DNA from: Synechococcaceae cyanobacterium SM2_3_2
Lineage (GTDB): Bacteria; Cyanobacteriota; Cyanobacteriia; Thermostichales; Thermostichaceae
Length of the DNA stretch: 37,618 nt
Direction: 5' to 3'
NCBI GenBank assembly: GCA_012031565.1
Contig: JAAUUM010000014.1
Coordinates: 1 to 37,618, forward strand
Positions within the stretch are counted from its first letter, which is position 1. Every line of letters starts with the position of its first letter. Below, piece by piece: positions 1 through 8,566 of the stretch. The notes beneath the pieces are model-generated. The model saw only the letters and a program-made list of their open reading frames with translations, had not been told where the DNA came from and did no database searches. The position numbers and the translations under genes are program-made.

Positions 1-315
1 TCGGTGATAAAAGCTGCATGGTGTTAGCGGTTCAAGCAGCCGATTTGGCCGTGACCACCATTGAGGGGCTGGCACCCGACGGCAACTCACTGCCTTGCAA
101 CAGGCTTCTGGGAGCGCCACGGTCTCCAGTGTGGCTATTGCACCCCGGCTATGGTGCTGGCTTTGACTGATCTGCTTGATCGCAACCCCAACCCCACCGA
201 GGCGGAGATTCGCATCCACATAGATGGCATTCTCTGCCGCTGCACTGGATACCAAAAAGTTGTGGAGGCAGTGCAATACGCCGTGAAGCAAGCAGGTGAA
301 AGTTTGAGGGTTTGA
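1..315 (+). pseudogene. Molybdenum hydroxylase [2Fe-2S] small subunit, 5'-truncated by window edge and frameshifted
   Basis: This is the C-terminal part of the iron-sulfur subunit of a xanthine/aldehyde dehydrogenase-type enzyme, which passes electrons from the Mo centre to FAD. The all-helical second [2Fe-2S] domain is clear: QCGYCTPAM supplies the CxxC pair and CRCTGY the CxC pair. The reading frame is broken twice. Frame 3 gives SCMVLAVQA and [10 protein letters not shown] up to about base 94, frame 2 gives LQQA (95-106), and frame 1 gives [12 protein letters not shown] from 106 to the TGA at 313-315. Two single-base deletions about 12 bases apart explain this. The N-terminal ferredoxin-like domain lies outside the window. 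It heads a cluster with the other two subunits (3120-6449). Family assignment is firm. Whether the lesions are real decay or sequence error cannot be decided here. Confidence 0.85.
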
Positions 316-431
316 GAGTTATTTTGCTCCAATTGTTCTGAAAACTCACTGACTACATGATGGGTTAAAGGTTTTCTGCTTCTGTTTGCATCGAAAACTG
401 GTTGCCTACTGACTCAACTACGAAGGTGCTT

Positions 432-1184
432 ATGCAACTTGAAGCAGCCAAGGTTTTGATTACGGGAGCCAATGGCGGCATTGGACAGCAGTTTATTCAA
501 GCACTGCTGGCGGCGGGGGTGAGCAAGATTTACGCTGCAGCCCGAAAGTTGGAGGCGCTAGAGCCGATTGTGTCCCTGGATCCCACCCGCATTGTTCCGA
601 TTGGTCTGGATGTGACAATGCCTAAGGGGGTAGAGCAGACGGCGGTTCAGTGCTCCGATGTGACGCTGCTCATAAACAACGCAGGGGTCAGTAAAGATGT
701 AGGGCTAATCGCTGCCGATAGCACCGAGGGGGCGCGGCTGGAGATGGAAACCAACTACTTTGGCATGCTCAACATGTGTCGGGCGTTTGCGCCGATTCTT
801 AAGTCCAATGGGGGCGGCACCATCTTAAATATGCTGTCACTGGTCTCGAAGGTGAATTTGCCCTTTATGGGATCCTACTGCGCCTCAAAAGCGGCCTGCT
901 TGTCACTGACCCAGGGTATTCGGGCGGAGCTGGCAGATCAGGGCACCCTGGTGGTGGGGGTTATGCCCGGTACAGTGGATACGCCTTTTGCGGTGCATTA
1001 TCCACCGCCGAAGGTGCCTCCAGAGGAGGTGGTGCGGGTGGCCTTGCGGGCTGTGGAAGACGGCGTGGAGGATGTCTACCCCGGTGAACAGGCGACTTAT
1101 ATGGTGGACATGCTTCTGAGGGATCCCAAGGCGGTGGAGCGGCAGGTGGCTGGGCTGCTGCCGGAGCTATATCCGTTTGCTTAG
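432..1184 (+). CDS. SDR-family NAD(P)-dependent oxidoreductase
   Basis: A 250-residue classical short-chain dehydrogenase, soluble and cytoplasmic. The nucleotide-binding motif TGANGGIG lies at the N-terminus, LLINNAGVSK gives the NNAG motif, a serine in the LSLVSK stretch fits the catalytic Ser, and YCASK is the catalytic YxxxK. Length is normal for the family. I chose the ATG at 432 because beta-strand 1 (AAKVLITGA) follows directly; a TTG 30 bases upstream is in frame but adds nothing typical of the fold. The gene sits between the Mo-hydroxylase small subunit and its maturation genes, so interconversion of an alcohol and carbonyl upstream of the hydroxylase is a reasonable inference. The substrate is unknown. 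Confidence 0.88.
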   Translation: MQLEAAKVLITGANGGIGQQFIQALLAAGVSKIYAAARKLEALEPIVSLDPTRIVPIGLDVTMPKGVEQTAVQCSDVTLLINNAGVSKDVGLIAADSTEGARLEMETNYFGMLNMCRAFAPILKSNGGGTILNMLSLVSKVNLPFMGSYCASKAACLSLTQGIRAELADQGTLVVGVMPGTVDTPFAVHYPPPKVPPEEVVRVALRAVEDGVEDVYPGEQATYMVDMLLRDPKAVERQVAGLLPELYPFA

Positions 1185-1262
1185 CAATCTCTTGCAAGGA
1201 GATTGCTCATATCGAACATTGCCCACCCTAGAGCACCTACCCTTTCATCCATCAACTTCCCT

Positions 1263-2477
1263 ATGAAATTGGTTCTCTCCGATATTGATCGCTGGCTGGC
1301 CCAGGGGCACGAGGTAGCCCTGGCAACGCTGGTGGCGACTATGGGGTCGAGTCCCCGCGAGGTGGGGGCGACTCTAGCGGTGAATAGTGCTGGGGAAGTA
1401 GCCGGCTCGATCAGCAATGGCTGTTTGGAAGGGGTGCTGGTGGAGGAAGCGCTGGGGGTGATCGCTACCGACAGCCCCCGACTTCTCACCTTTGAGCCGC
1501 CCGACAACGGGGAAACCGATCTGCTGAGCCTGTCCCTGGGGTTAACCTGTGGGGGCACCATGCAGGTGTATGTGGAGAGATTAACCTCCCCCTCCAGAGC
1601 CGGACAATTGCCCCTGTCAGTGCTTTTGGAGGTGGTTCGCAACGCCAAGCAGCATCCGGTGGCGATCTGTACGCGGCTGCGAGTGGTGGATGGAGAGGGC
1701 AATCGCCCCTCAGAATCCCCAAATCTAGACACTTCCGCTCCTGACAAGCTGGTGGTGTTTGAGGATGGCCAGTGCCTGGGTAGTTTGGGTAACCCCGGTA
1801 TCGATCACGCCGTCGCGAACAAGGCTAAAGGGCTATTAGGGCAAGGTCAGAGCCACCAAAGTCAGTTTGGACTCCAAGGCGAGTGCGGCCACAGCGATGT
1901 TGCAGTTTTTATCGAAGCATTGACCGCGCCACCCCACCTTTTGATGTTTGGGGCAGTGGCTTTTAGCCGAGCCCTATGCCAGTTTGGCCGATTGTTGGGC
2001 TACCAAACCACCGTGTGCGATGCAAGATCAATGTTTGCGACCCCAGCCCGCCTGCCCGAGGCTGATAGCCTCGAAACCCTCTGGCCTCAAGACTACTTTG
2101 AGCAGTATGGCGCAACCATTGGCGATCGAACTGCCATTCTGGTACTTACCCACGACCCCAAATTCGATATCCCAGCTCTGGAGCAGGCGGTGAAGACCAC
2201 GGCCTTCTACATTGGCGCGATGGGGAGCCGCAAAACCCACGCTGAGCGTCTGGCGCGGTTGCGAGAAGCAGGGCTGAGCGAGACCCAAATCCATCGCATT
2301 GCTGCCCCCACGGGGTTAGATCTAGGTGGTCACACCCTTGAAGAAACAGCGCTATCTATTTTGGCAGAAATGGTAGCCCTACGCCACGGGCGGCAAGGAG
2401 GGCGATTGGCTCACAGCCGCGAGCCTATTCATAACGTGTCCATCCAGGAACCACAGGTTCAGGAGGTGTGGCGATGA
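1263..2477 (+). CDS. XdhC/CoxF-family molybdenum hydroxylase maturation factor
   Basis: A 404-residue protein of the XdhC family, chaperones that bind and sulfurate molybdenum cofactor before insertion into xanthine-dehydrogenase-type enzymes. The N-terminal XdhC/CoxI domain is seen in GSSPREVGATLAV and GSISNGCLEGVLVEEA, and the C-terminal Rossmann half runs from about residue 220 (HLLMFGAVAFSRAL to FYIGAMGSRKTHAERL). The usual glycine-rich turn GAGxxG reads GAVAFS here, so nucleotide binding may differ. ATG 1263 is chosen over an in-frame TTG at 1203 because the conserved domain begins right after it. The stop overlaps the next start in an ATGA, so it is translationally coupled to the MocA-like gene. 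Confidence 0.88.
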   Translation: MKLVLSDIDRWLAQGHEVALATLVATMGSSPREVGATLAVNSAGEVAGSISNGCLEGVLVEEALGVIATDSPRLLTFEPPDNGETDLLSLSLGLTCGGTMQVYVERLTSPSRAGQLPLSVLLEVVRNAKQHPVAICTRLRVVDGEGNRPSESPNLDTSAPDKLVVFEDGQCLGSLGNPGIDHAVANKAKGLLGQGQSHQSQFGLQGECGHSDVAVFIEALTAPPHLLMFGAVAFSRALCQFGRLLGYQTTVCDARSMFATPARLPEADSLETLWPQDYFEQYGATIGDRTAILVLTHDPKFDIPALEQAVKTTAFYIGAMGSRKTHAERLARLREAGLSETQIHRIAAPTGLDLGGHTLEETALSILAEMVALRHGRQGGRLAHSREPIHNVSIQEPQVQEVWR

Positions 2478-3127
2478 GCGTGGCGATTGCCATTCTGGCC
2501 GCAGGGCACGGCTCACGGTTTGGGGGGGCTCAGCCCAAGCCCTTGGTGCTTTGGAGAGGCATTCCGCTACTGGATCATGCTATCTCTGCCGCTCTTGCTA
2601 GCGGAGCTAGCCCGGTGGTGGTGGTGGTGGGGTATCAGGCCGATCAAGTGATTCTCCGTGTGTCCGCCCGGGTTCAAACAGTGGTCAATCTCAAGTGGCA
2701 AGAGGGGTTGGCCTCCAGTTTGAAAGCCGCCCTGATTGCCCTGGAATCCCTGGTGGATTTGGCTGGAGTCTGCATTGGCCTAGCGGATCAGCCCCTGATT
2801 GGAACAAACTCGTATCGCCGTTTAATCACCGCAGCAAACCAGGGAGCAGAGCTAGCCGTGGCCACCTATGACGGGCAGAGGCGCAACCCCGTTTACCTGA
2901 GCCGCAAGCTCTGGCCTCAGGTTATGCAGCTTACAGGGGACAGTGGCGCTCGTCAGCTGATGGCCACCCACTTGGTCACTGAAGTCTCCTGCGATGACAC
3001 TGGGGATCCCTTCGATGTCGATACCCCCGCTGATTTAGCGTATCTGTTAGCCCAGACACCTCGCCTACCGGCATATACCGCCATCCCACTCCCCCTCTCT
3101 CCATCCCACTCCCCCCACCATGACTAA
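2474..3127 (+). CDS. MocA-like molybdenum cofactor cytidylyltransferase (NTP transferase)
   Basis: A 217-residue MobA/MocA-type nucleotidyltransferase. The signature LAAGHGSRFGGAQPK (residues 8-22) is the NTP-binding loop, and GLADQPLIG matches the second conserved acidic motif. Relatives of the MocA branch attach CMP to molybdopterin to give the cytosine-dinucleotide cofactor used by CoxL-type hydroxylases. Placement next to an XdhC gene and the Mo-binding subunit supports that branch rather than the guanylyltransferase MobA. The start overlaps the XdhC stop (ATGA) and its own stop overlaps the large-subunit start by 8 bases, so these genes form one transcription and translation unit. The C-terminal tail is a short proline/serine-rich stretch. 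Confidence 0.85.
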   Translation: MSVAIAILAAGHGSRFGGAQPKPLVLWRGIPLLDHAISAALASGASPVVVVVGYQADQVILRVSARVQTVVNLKWQEGLASSLKAALIALESLVDLAGVCIGLADQPLIGTNSYRRLITAANQGAELAVATYDGQRRNPVYLSRKLWPQVMQLTGDSGARQLMATHLVTEVSCDDTGDPFDVDTPADLAYLLAQTPRLPAYTAIPLPLSPSHSPHHD

Positions 3128-5483
3128 CACCATTCTCGGCACCTCAGTTAAACGGCGCGAAGACCCCGAATTTCTCTCGGGACAGGCCAAGTTCACTGCC
3201 GACATCACTCTGCCCAACATGGCGCACATCGCGCTCCTCCATAGCCCTCACGCCCACGCGCTGATCAAAGCCATTGACACCAGTGCCGCATTAGCTATGC
3301 CGGGGGTGATTGACATCATTACTGGGGCCGATACCGCTGCCATTCTGCCGCTGCCGGTGATCATGAACCCCAGTGGGGCCAAGGCCAAATTTCCGCCCCA
3401 CCCTTGGGGGGTACCCGCCGCCCAAACGGTTCTGGCGACCGATCGCGTCCGCTACGTGGGCGAACAAGTAGCCGTGGTGGTGGCCGAAACTCGTCAGCAA
3501 GCCTACGACGCCCTGGACGCCATTCGTGTTGACTACGAGCCCCTGCCTCTAGTGCTAGACGCTCGCTCAGCCCTAGAACCCAATGCCCCCCAACTCCATG
3601 ACACGGTGCCAGGTAACCTCAATCAGTACGTTAGCTACGGCGATAAAGAGGCGACCTTGAAGGCGATGGAAGAGGCCGACGTCGTGGTGCGGCAGCACCT
3701 GCCCTTTCAGCGGGTCATCCACCATGCAATCGAAACCCGCGCCACCATTGCCGCCTATGACTCCGACACCGAAGACTACACCCTCTGGACAAATAGCCAA
3801 ATTCCCCACGGCAACCGGTTTTTGCTCTCTCAGCTGGTGATGGGCATTCCCTACAACAAGCTGAGAGTGGTTGCACCCCACATTGGCGGTGGATTTGGGT
3901 CGAAGGGTTACCTCTATGCCGACACGGCGATCGCTCTATTCCTAGCCAAGCGCGTCGGTCGCCCGGTGAAATGGGTGGACACCCGCACCGGTCTAGCCCG
4001 CACTACCGTCCAAGCCCGAGGGCAGGATATGGACGGAGCGATCGCGGGTAATCGCGACGGTATAATTACCGCCCTCTACTGCACCAACTACTCAAACCTG
4101 GGAGCCTACCCCGCCACCAACGGCCCTGGGGCACCTACTAGCCTGACGGGCCGTAGTATCACTGGAGCCTACGCTATTCCTCACCCCTTCTACGAGGTTT
4201 ACTGTGCCTTCTCCAACACTGTGTTGGGAGGGCCAATTCGCGGGGCCGGGCGCACCGAGGGACTGTACCTGATAGAACGCTTGGTGGACTTGTTTGCGGC
4301 GGAAATTGGCCTGGATCCCGTGGAGGTGCGGCGCAAAAATTTCGTGCAGCCTGACCAGTTTCCCTACGCCAACGGACTGGGCTGGGTCTACGACACCGGC
4401 GACTACGAAACCGCCCTGGATAAAGTTCTGGCCATAGCTAACCTAGAGAATCTGGAAGTGGTCAAGGCAGAAGCCAAGAGCAGGGGCAAACGGCTGGGGG
4501 TGGGTGTCAGTTCCTATGTGGCGGTCACTGGGGTTGGCCCTTCCCGCTTTATGGGACAAGAGATTGGGCTGAATGGCAGCACCTGGGGCAGTGCCCACCT
4601 ACGGGTACATCCCACTGGCGATATTTCTCTCCAGATCGGTAGCCAACCTCATGGCCAAGGCCATGTCACAACCTTTTCGCAGATCGTAGCCGAAGAACTG
4701 GGGGTCGAGCTGGAGCAGATCGAGGTGCTGCACTCTGATACAAGAGGGGCTGTCTACGCCCAGGGCAGCTACGGCTCACGTTCATACAGCGTAGAGGGGG
4801 GCACGGTATACCTAGCCTGCCAAAAGGTGCTGACCAAGGCCAAGCAGATGGCGGCTCATATATTTGGCGTGTCCGAGGCAGAGATTATGGTCGATCACGG
4901 CAAATTCTCAACCCAGGCCAATCCTGAGGAAGTGAAAACCATCAAAGACATCGCTCTCGCCCTCTGGTACGCATGGGATCTACCCCCCGGCATGGAGCCA
5001 GGGCTAGAGGTAATCACTTTCTTCGACCCGCCGGACTTTAGCTACCCCTTCGGTAGCCACGTGGCAATCGTTGAGGTAGATGAGGAAACTGGCGAAGTCG
5101 CCGTGCTGCGCTACGTAGCCGTGGACGACTTTGGCACTGTCGGCAACCCCATGGTGGTGGATGGCCAGACCCACGGCAACCTACACCTAGGCATCAGCCA
5201 AGCACTGGTGGAAGAGGTGATCTACGACAACCAGGGTCAGATCGCCACCGCCGACTTCATGACCTACCCCATCGTCCGCGCCTCTCAGTTGCCCAACTTT
5301 GAGACCGATCGCACCGTTACCCCCACTCCCCATAGCCCCCTCGGGGCCAAGGGCGCAGGTGATGTGCCGGTGAATGGGGTACCTCCTGCGATCGTCAGTG
5401 CGGTATGTAATGCCGTCGGCGTGCAGCATATCGATATGCCCCTGACGCCGGAGAAGCTGTGGCGAGCGATGCAGTCGGGTTGA
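3120..5483 (+). CDS. Xanthine dehydrogenase-family molybdopterin-binding large subunit
   Basis: A 787-residue catalytic subunit of a Mo hydroxylase, normal length for CoxL/XDH-type chains. The N-terminal a/b hammerhead domain starts at SVKRREDPEFLSGQAKF. GGGFGSKG and the GPIRGAGR segment mark Mo-cofactor binding, and HGQGHVTTFSQI is the second conserved cofactor loop. The active-site loop is GPIRGAGR, close to the AYRGAGR of so-called form II enzymes, and not the AYRCSFR of true CO dehydrogenases. The position where the family has its catalytic Glu (GVGE pattern) appears to read GAGDVP, an Asp by eye alignment. Partners are the small subunit (1-315) and FAD subunit (5637-6449). The substrate, whether aldehyde, purine or another heterocycle, cannot be read from sequence. 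Confidence 0.92.
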   Translation: MTNTILGTSVKRREDPEFLSGQAKFTADITLPNMAHIALLHSPHAHALIKAIDTSAALAMPGVIDIITGADTAAILPLPVIMNPSGAKAKFPPHPWGVPAAQTVLATDRVRYVGEQVAVVVAETRQQAYDALDAIRVDYEPLPLVLDARSALEPNAPQLHDTVPGNLNQYVSYGDKEATLKAMEEADVVVRQHLPFQRVIHHAIETRATIAAYDSDTEDYTLWTNSQIPHGNRFLLSQLVMGIPYNKLRVVAPHIGGGFGSKGYLYADTAIALFLAKRVGRPVKWVDTRTGLARTTVQARGQDMDGAIAGNRDGIITALYCTNYSNLGAYPATNGPGAPTSLTGRSITGAYAIPHPFYEVYCAFSNTVLGGPIRGAGRTEGLYLIERLVDLFAAEIGLDPVEVRRKNFVQPDQFPYANGLGWVYDTGDYETALDKVLAIANLENLEVVKAEAKSRGKRLGVGVSSYVAVTGVGPSRFMGQEIGLNGSTWGSAHLRVHPTGDISLQIGSQPHGQGHVTTFSQIVAEELGVELEQIEVLHSDTRGAVYAQGSYGSRSYSVEGGTVYLACQKVLTKAKQMAAHIFGVSEAEIMVDHGKFSTQANPEEVKTIKDIALALWYAWDLPPGMEPGLEVITFFDPPDFSYPFGSHVAIVEVDEETGEVAVLRYVAVDDFGTVGNPMVVDGQTHGNLHLGISQALVEEVIYDNQGQIATADFMTYPIVRASQLPNFETDRTVTPTPHSPLGAKGAGDVPVNGVPPAIVSAVCNAVGVQHIDMPLTPEKLWRAMQSG

Positions 5484-5636
5484 GACCTCATCCCCCACCC
5501 CCTTCCCTCCAGGGAGAGAAGACCCAGAGGACACCCCCAAAATCACCAATCCAAAATTTCCTGATGGCCCTTACCCCCAGCCCCTTGCTGTCTGGGAGGT
5601 GGAAGCCAGAGAAAACCTCCCTACCCCCGAGCCGCT

Positions 5637-6449
5637 ATGCTTCCCACTACCTTTGACTACGCTGCCCCAGACACCCTGGATGCCGCCCTAGCCTTACTGC
5701 AAACTCCCGGTGCCCAAGTCTTGGCCGGTGGGCATAGCCTGATTTTAGAGATGACGGCTAAACGGATGGCACCGTCACTGGTAGTAGATTTGCGCCATTT
5801 ACTGGGGATGATAGGCATAACCCCAATCGAGGGCGGTCTGCGAATTGGGGCGCTAACCCCCCTGTCCCAAGTGAGGGGGGAAGGGATGATTCAGGCAAGT
5901 TACCGGGCTTTGGCTGAGGCGGCAGGGCTGGTGGGCGATGCTCAGATCCGCAATCGGGCTGTGATTGGCGACCCAGTTTCCTACGATGGTTTGACCAACG
6001 GTCTGCTGGCGGCATTTCTGGTACTGGAGGCTGGCTTTGTGTGGGCCAGCGGTTCGGGGGAGATGCTCCACCGCAAACCGACCTTCAGGGCAGGGGAGGT
6101 GTTGAGGTCGATCGATCTTCCCGCCCTTTTTGGCAACAGCGCCTACGAGGTGCTGCCTCACGCCGCCAGCCAGTTCCCGATTGTCGGGGTAGCGGCCTAT
6201 GTGGAACAAGCTGACGATCAAATTCAAACCTGCCGGGTGGCGGTGACGGGCATTGGCATTCCTGCTGCTCGTTTGAGCAAGGTGGAAGAGACGTTGGTGG
6301 GCAAAGCCGCAACTCCAGAGAATTTGGCAACGGCAGCGGCGATCGCCACCATCTCTGCCCCCGCCGTCACCTCAGTCTCCCCCGACTACATGGCCCACCT
6401 AGTCAAGGTCTTCACTCGCCGTGCTCTGGCCCGCGCCAGCCACCAATAG
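5637..6449 (+). CDS. Molybdenum hydroxylase FAD-binding subunit (CoxM/XdhB-like)
   Basis: A 270-residue medium subunit that carries FAD between the Fe-S subunit and the electron acceptor. The N-terminal FAD_binding_5 domain shows the first flavin loop as AGGHSLILEM and the IRNR segment near residue 108. The second FAD loop, normally GGxxAHxDP, reads GDPVSYDG here, a notable divergence. The C-terminal CO_deh_flav_C domain covers about residues 165-267. It is separated from the large subunit by 153 bases of C-rich spacer without a gene. The ATG at 5637 puts the conserved FDYAAPDTLDAAL start at residue 5, as in relatives. Confidence 0.85.
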   Translation: MLPTTFDYAAPDTLDAALALLQTPGAQVLAGGHSLILEMTAKRMAPSLVVDLRHLLGMIGITPIEGGLRIGALTPLSQVRGEGMIQASYRALAEAAGLVGDAQIRNRAVIGDPVSYDGLTNGLLAAFLVLEAGFVWASGSGEMLHRKPTFRAGEVLRSIDLPALFGNSAYEVLPHAASQFPIVGVAAYVEQADDQIQTCRVAVTGIGIPAARLSKVEETLVGKAATPENLATAAAIATISAPAVTSVSPDYMAHLVKVFTRRALARASHQ

Positions 6450-6488
6450 ACCACTTTTGCCCACTGTCTTTTCTTTGGAGCCACCCCT

Positions 6489-7640
6489 ATGCCGACAGCT
6501 ATTCCTGGCCCCGACAACCTCACCAAGGACAGCGTAATCGAAGGATTTCGCACCAATCCTGCCGCTTTTACTACCGAGCTGGCGGCTCAGGAAGTGGGCT
6601 TTAAAGGCATGCCCTGGGACTTTAACGCCGAGCAGCAGGAGGGAGCTGCCGCCTTTACCCAGTCCACCACCACCCAAGATGGGAAACGCGCCAGCACTGC
6701 TGTCTGCTACGTTCGCCCCATTCTTGATCGCCCCAACTTCACCCTGATCACCCGAGCCCATGCTACCCGAGTAATTTTAAAGGGCACTAAGGCAGTGGGG
6801 GTGGAGTACCTTACCGACATCGGCAGCGGTACCCCTACCAGCCACCAAGTCGAAGCCACAGGGGAGGTCATTCTCAGCGCTGGGCCGTTTCAGTCGCCTA
6901 AACTACTGATGTTGTCTGGTATTGGCCCTGCAGAGCACCTCAAGTCCTTTGATATTCCAGTGGTGATTGACTTACCGGGGGTAGGCGAAAATCTGCAAGA
7001 CCACCTACTGGCCCGGGTCTGCTACACCACCACTGTGCCCCAGCACATCCCCAGCATTATCTGCGAGGCCAGCCTGTTTACCTACACCCGCCCTGATATG
7101 GGGGCCGCATCACCAGATTTACAATTTTTCTTTGGCGGCTTTCTATTCCCCGACCTGGGCACCACTGAGCCAGGTTTTACAATGTGCCCTGTGGTCACTC
7201 AGGCTCAGAGTGTAGGGGATGTGAAGCTGCGATCGTCTGACCCGCTGGAAGCTCCCATTGTACGCATGAACTACCTCTCCAGTGATGTGGATATGAAGGT
7301 TCTACTTTACGGGATCCAGCTAGCGCAAGAAATTATCCACACCAAAGCTTTTGATGGTATGCGCGGCAAGGAATTGATCCCCGGCCCTGAGGGCAAGGAC
7401 GAAGCCAGCCTACGCAACTATATTCGCAACACCTGCATCACCGACTGGCACCCCTCCTGTAGCTGCAAAATGGGCTACGACCTGATGGCCGTTGTCGATC
7501 CGCAACTGAGGGTGCACGGGGCCGAAAATCTGCGGGTGATCGATTCCTCGATCATGCCGTTTATCACGAACTGCAACCTCAACTCCACGGCGATCATGAT
7601 TGGCGAAAAGGGCGCGGATTTGGTGCTGGCGGATAAGTAG
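6489..7640 (+). pseudogene. GMC-family flavin oxidoreductase, N-terminal FAD domain missing
   Basis: The 383 residues match the C-terminal two thirds of a glucose-methanol-choline oxidoreductase, which is usually about 500-550 residues. Visible family landmarks are RASTAVCYVRP, GEVILSAGPFQSPKLLMLSG (the second GMC signature), GVGENLQDH, DWHPSCSCKMG carrying the catalytic His, and NSTAIMIGEKGADLVL at the end. The dinucleotide fold with GxGxxG that should open the protein is absent, and only 39 bases separate the gene from the upstream stop, so the first roughly 150 residues are gone. Without them FAD cannot bind in the usual way. It is probably a remnant, although its frame stays open and an ATG is present. 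Family members oxidise alcohols or sugars. Confidence 0.75.
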
Positions 7641-7652
7641 GTAGGCAGTTTT

Positions 7653-7674
7653 AGGAGGGGGAATCTCCTTTTTT
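7653..7674 (+). terminator. Rho-independent terminator after the Mo-hydroxylase/GMC cluster
   Basis: AGGAG and CTCCT form a 5-bp stem around a 7-base loop, followed at once by a T run (CTCCTTTTTT). It starts 12 bases after the GMC stop, in the right place to end the cluster transcript. Confidence 0.6.
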
Positions 7675-7792
7675 GGCGTTACCCCCAAGTTCCACTCTCA
7701 AGGGAAAAGGGATTTGGGGGCATTGACGAGTTATAGATTGCCGAGCTATGGGATGATCACTATCCATCATCGGAAATCTTATGAGAAGTTGC

Positions 7793-8245
7793 CTAGGGCA
7801 ATTGGGAAGGTTGCAGAGCAATTTTGACGGTATGCCAAGGGAGGATCGCACACTTGATTCTGGCGGGAGATTGGGCAATACCTTTCATCACATTCAATAT
7901 TCGGAATTCATGAGGGAATTCGCCTTCACCTCGCATCATGGCCTCAAATTTTTGAATTAAGGCCAGCGCCTGATCGGATGTTTTGCCAACCAAAGCCTCA
8001 GACATTAAATCGGCAGAAGATATGGATAGAGCACAGCCGTAGCCATCAAATTTGATATCTTCAATTTGGTGATTGCCTGGGCTAAATTTTAGGGTGATCT
8101 CGATCTGATCACCACAGGCAGGAATGTGCCCTCTATGAATACGATCAATGGGATCTGTCTTGCCCCGATGACGCAGACTTTTGGAACGTTCTAAAATCAC
8201 ATGATGGTAAAGATTACGATGACGAAGCTGAGACTCTGGAGTCAT
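7793..8245 (-). CDS. SufU/IscU-type iron-sulfur cluster scaffold protein
   Basis: A 150-residue U-type scaffold on the minus strand, on which Fe-S clusters are built before transfer to target proteins. The start resembles the family pattern LYxxVILxH (NLYHHVILERS). The three ligand cysteines are in PACGD, GYGCALS and RIKCAILPW, with the spacing of SufU. Helical text between the second and third Cys (SADLMSEALVGKT) also fits SufU. It faces away from the NTF2-like gene, with about 320 bases of shared upstream sequence. It lies close to a cluster encoding an Fe-S enzyme, but the opposite strand and intervening terminator mean it is a separate unit. Confidence 0.82.
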   Translation of the reverse strand: MTPESQLRHRNLYHHVILERSKSLRHRGKTDPIDRIHRGHIPACGDQIEITLKFSPGNHQIEDIKFDGYGCALSISSADLMSEALVGKTSDQALALIQKFEAMMRGEGEFPHEFRILNVMKGIAQSPARIKCAILPWHTVKIALQPSQLP

Positions 8246-8566
8246 AGTAAATCTAGAATTTCGTTTAATCTAAACACTAGCAGCCTTTTTCCTAATTTTG
8301 TACTTCCCTTGAAAAACCCTACAAGGAGAATCGACGCAACCATTCCTTCAATCCTGTTGATAAGCACGACGGAAATCTGATGAAATCTTTATTTTTGTTT
8401 AACGCACGGTAGTTAAACCTAAGTCTAGGATAATGTAATGGAAGATCTCTATGTCTGATTAATTCCCTCAAAGGCTCATAGTTTTCTTAAGAAACAGTGG
8501 CAAAATTACTAGTAAAAAAATCTGTCTTGACCGAAAGCATTGACTGATCACTCTGGAGGCAAATCG
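8246..8566. other. Divergent intergenic region, no gene seen
   Basis: This AT-rich spacer separates the minus-strand sufU-like gene from the plus-strand NTF2-like gene and should hold both promoters. The only ordered structure I find is the dyad at 8397-8418 and a GATAAT hexamer at 8429-8434 that could serve as a -10 element. Confidence 0.5.
8397..8418. promoter_or_regulatory. Operator-like inverted repeat GTTTAAC-N8-GTTAAAC
   Basis: Two perfect 7-base arms, GTTTAAC (8397-8403) and GTTAAAC (8412-8418), flank 8 bases. The centre-to-centre spacing suits a dimeric helix-turn-helix regulator. It lies just upstream of a possible -10 hexamer GATAAT (8429-8434), so a bound protein would cover the -35 area of the NTF2-like gene. 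No known consensus is matched. Confidence 0.4.

Noticed and set aside
3120-5483. True aerobic CO dehydrogenase large subunit (coxL)
   Set aside because: The active-site loop is GPIRGAGR, not the AYRCSFR of CO-oxidising enzymes.
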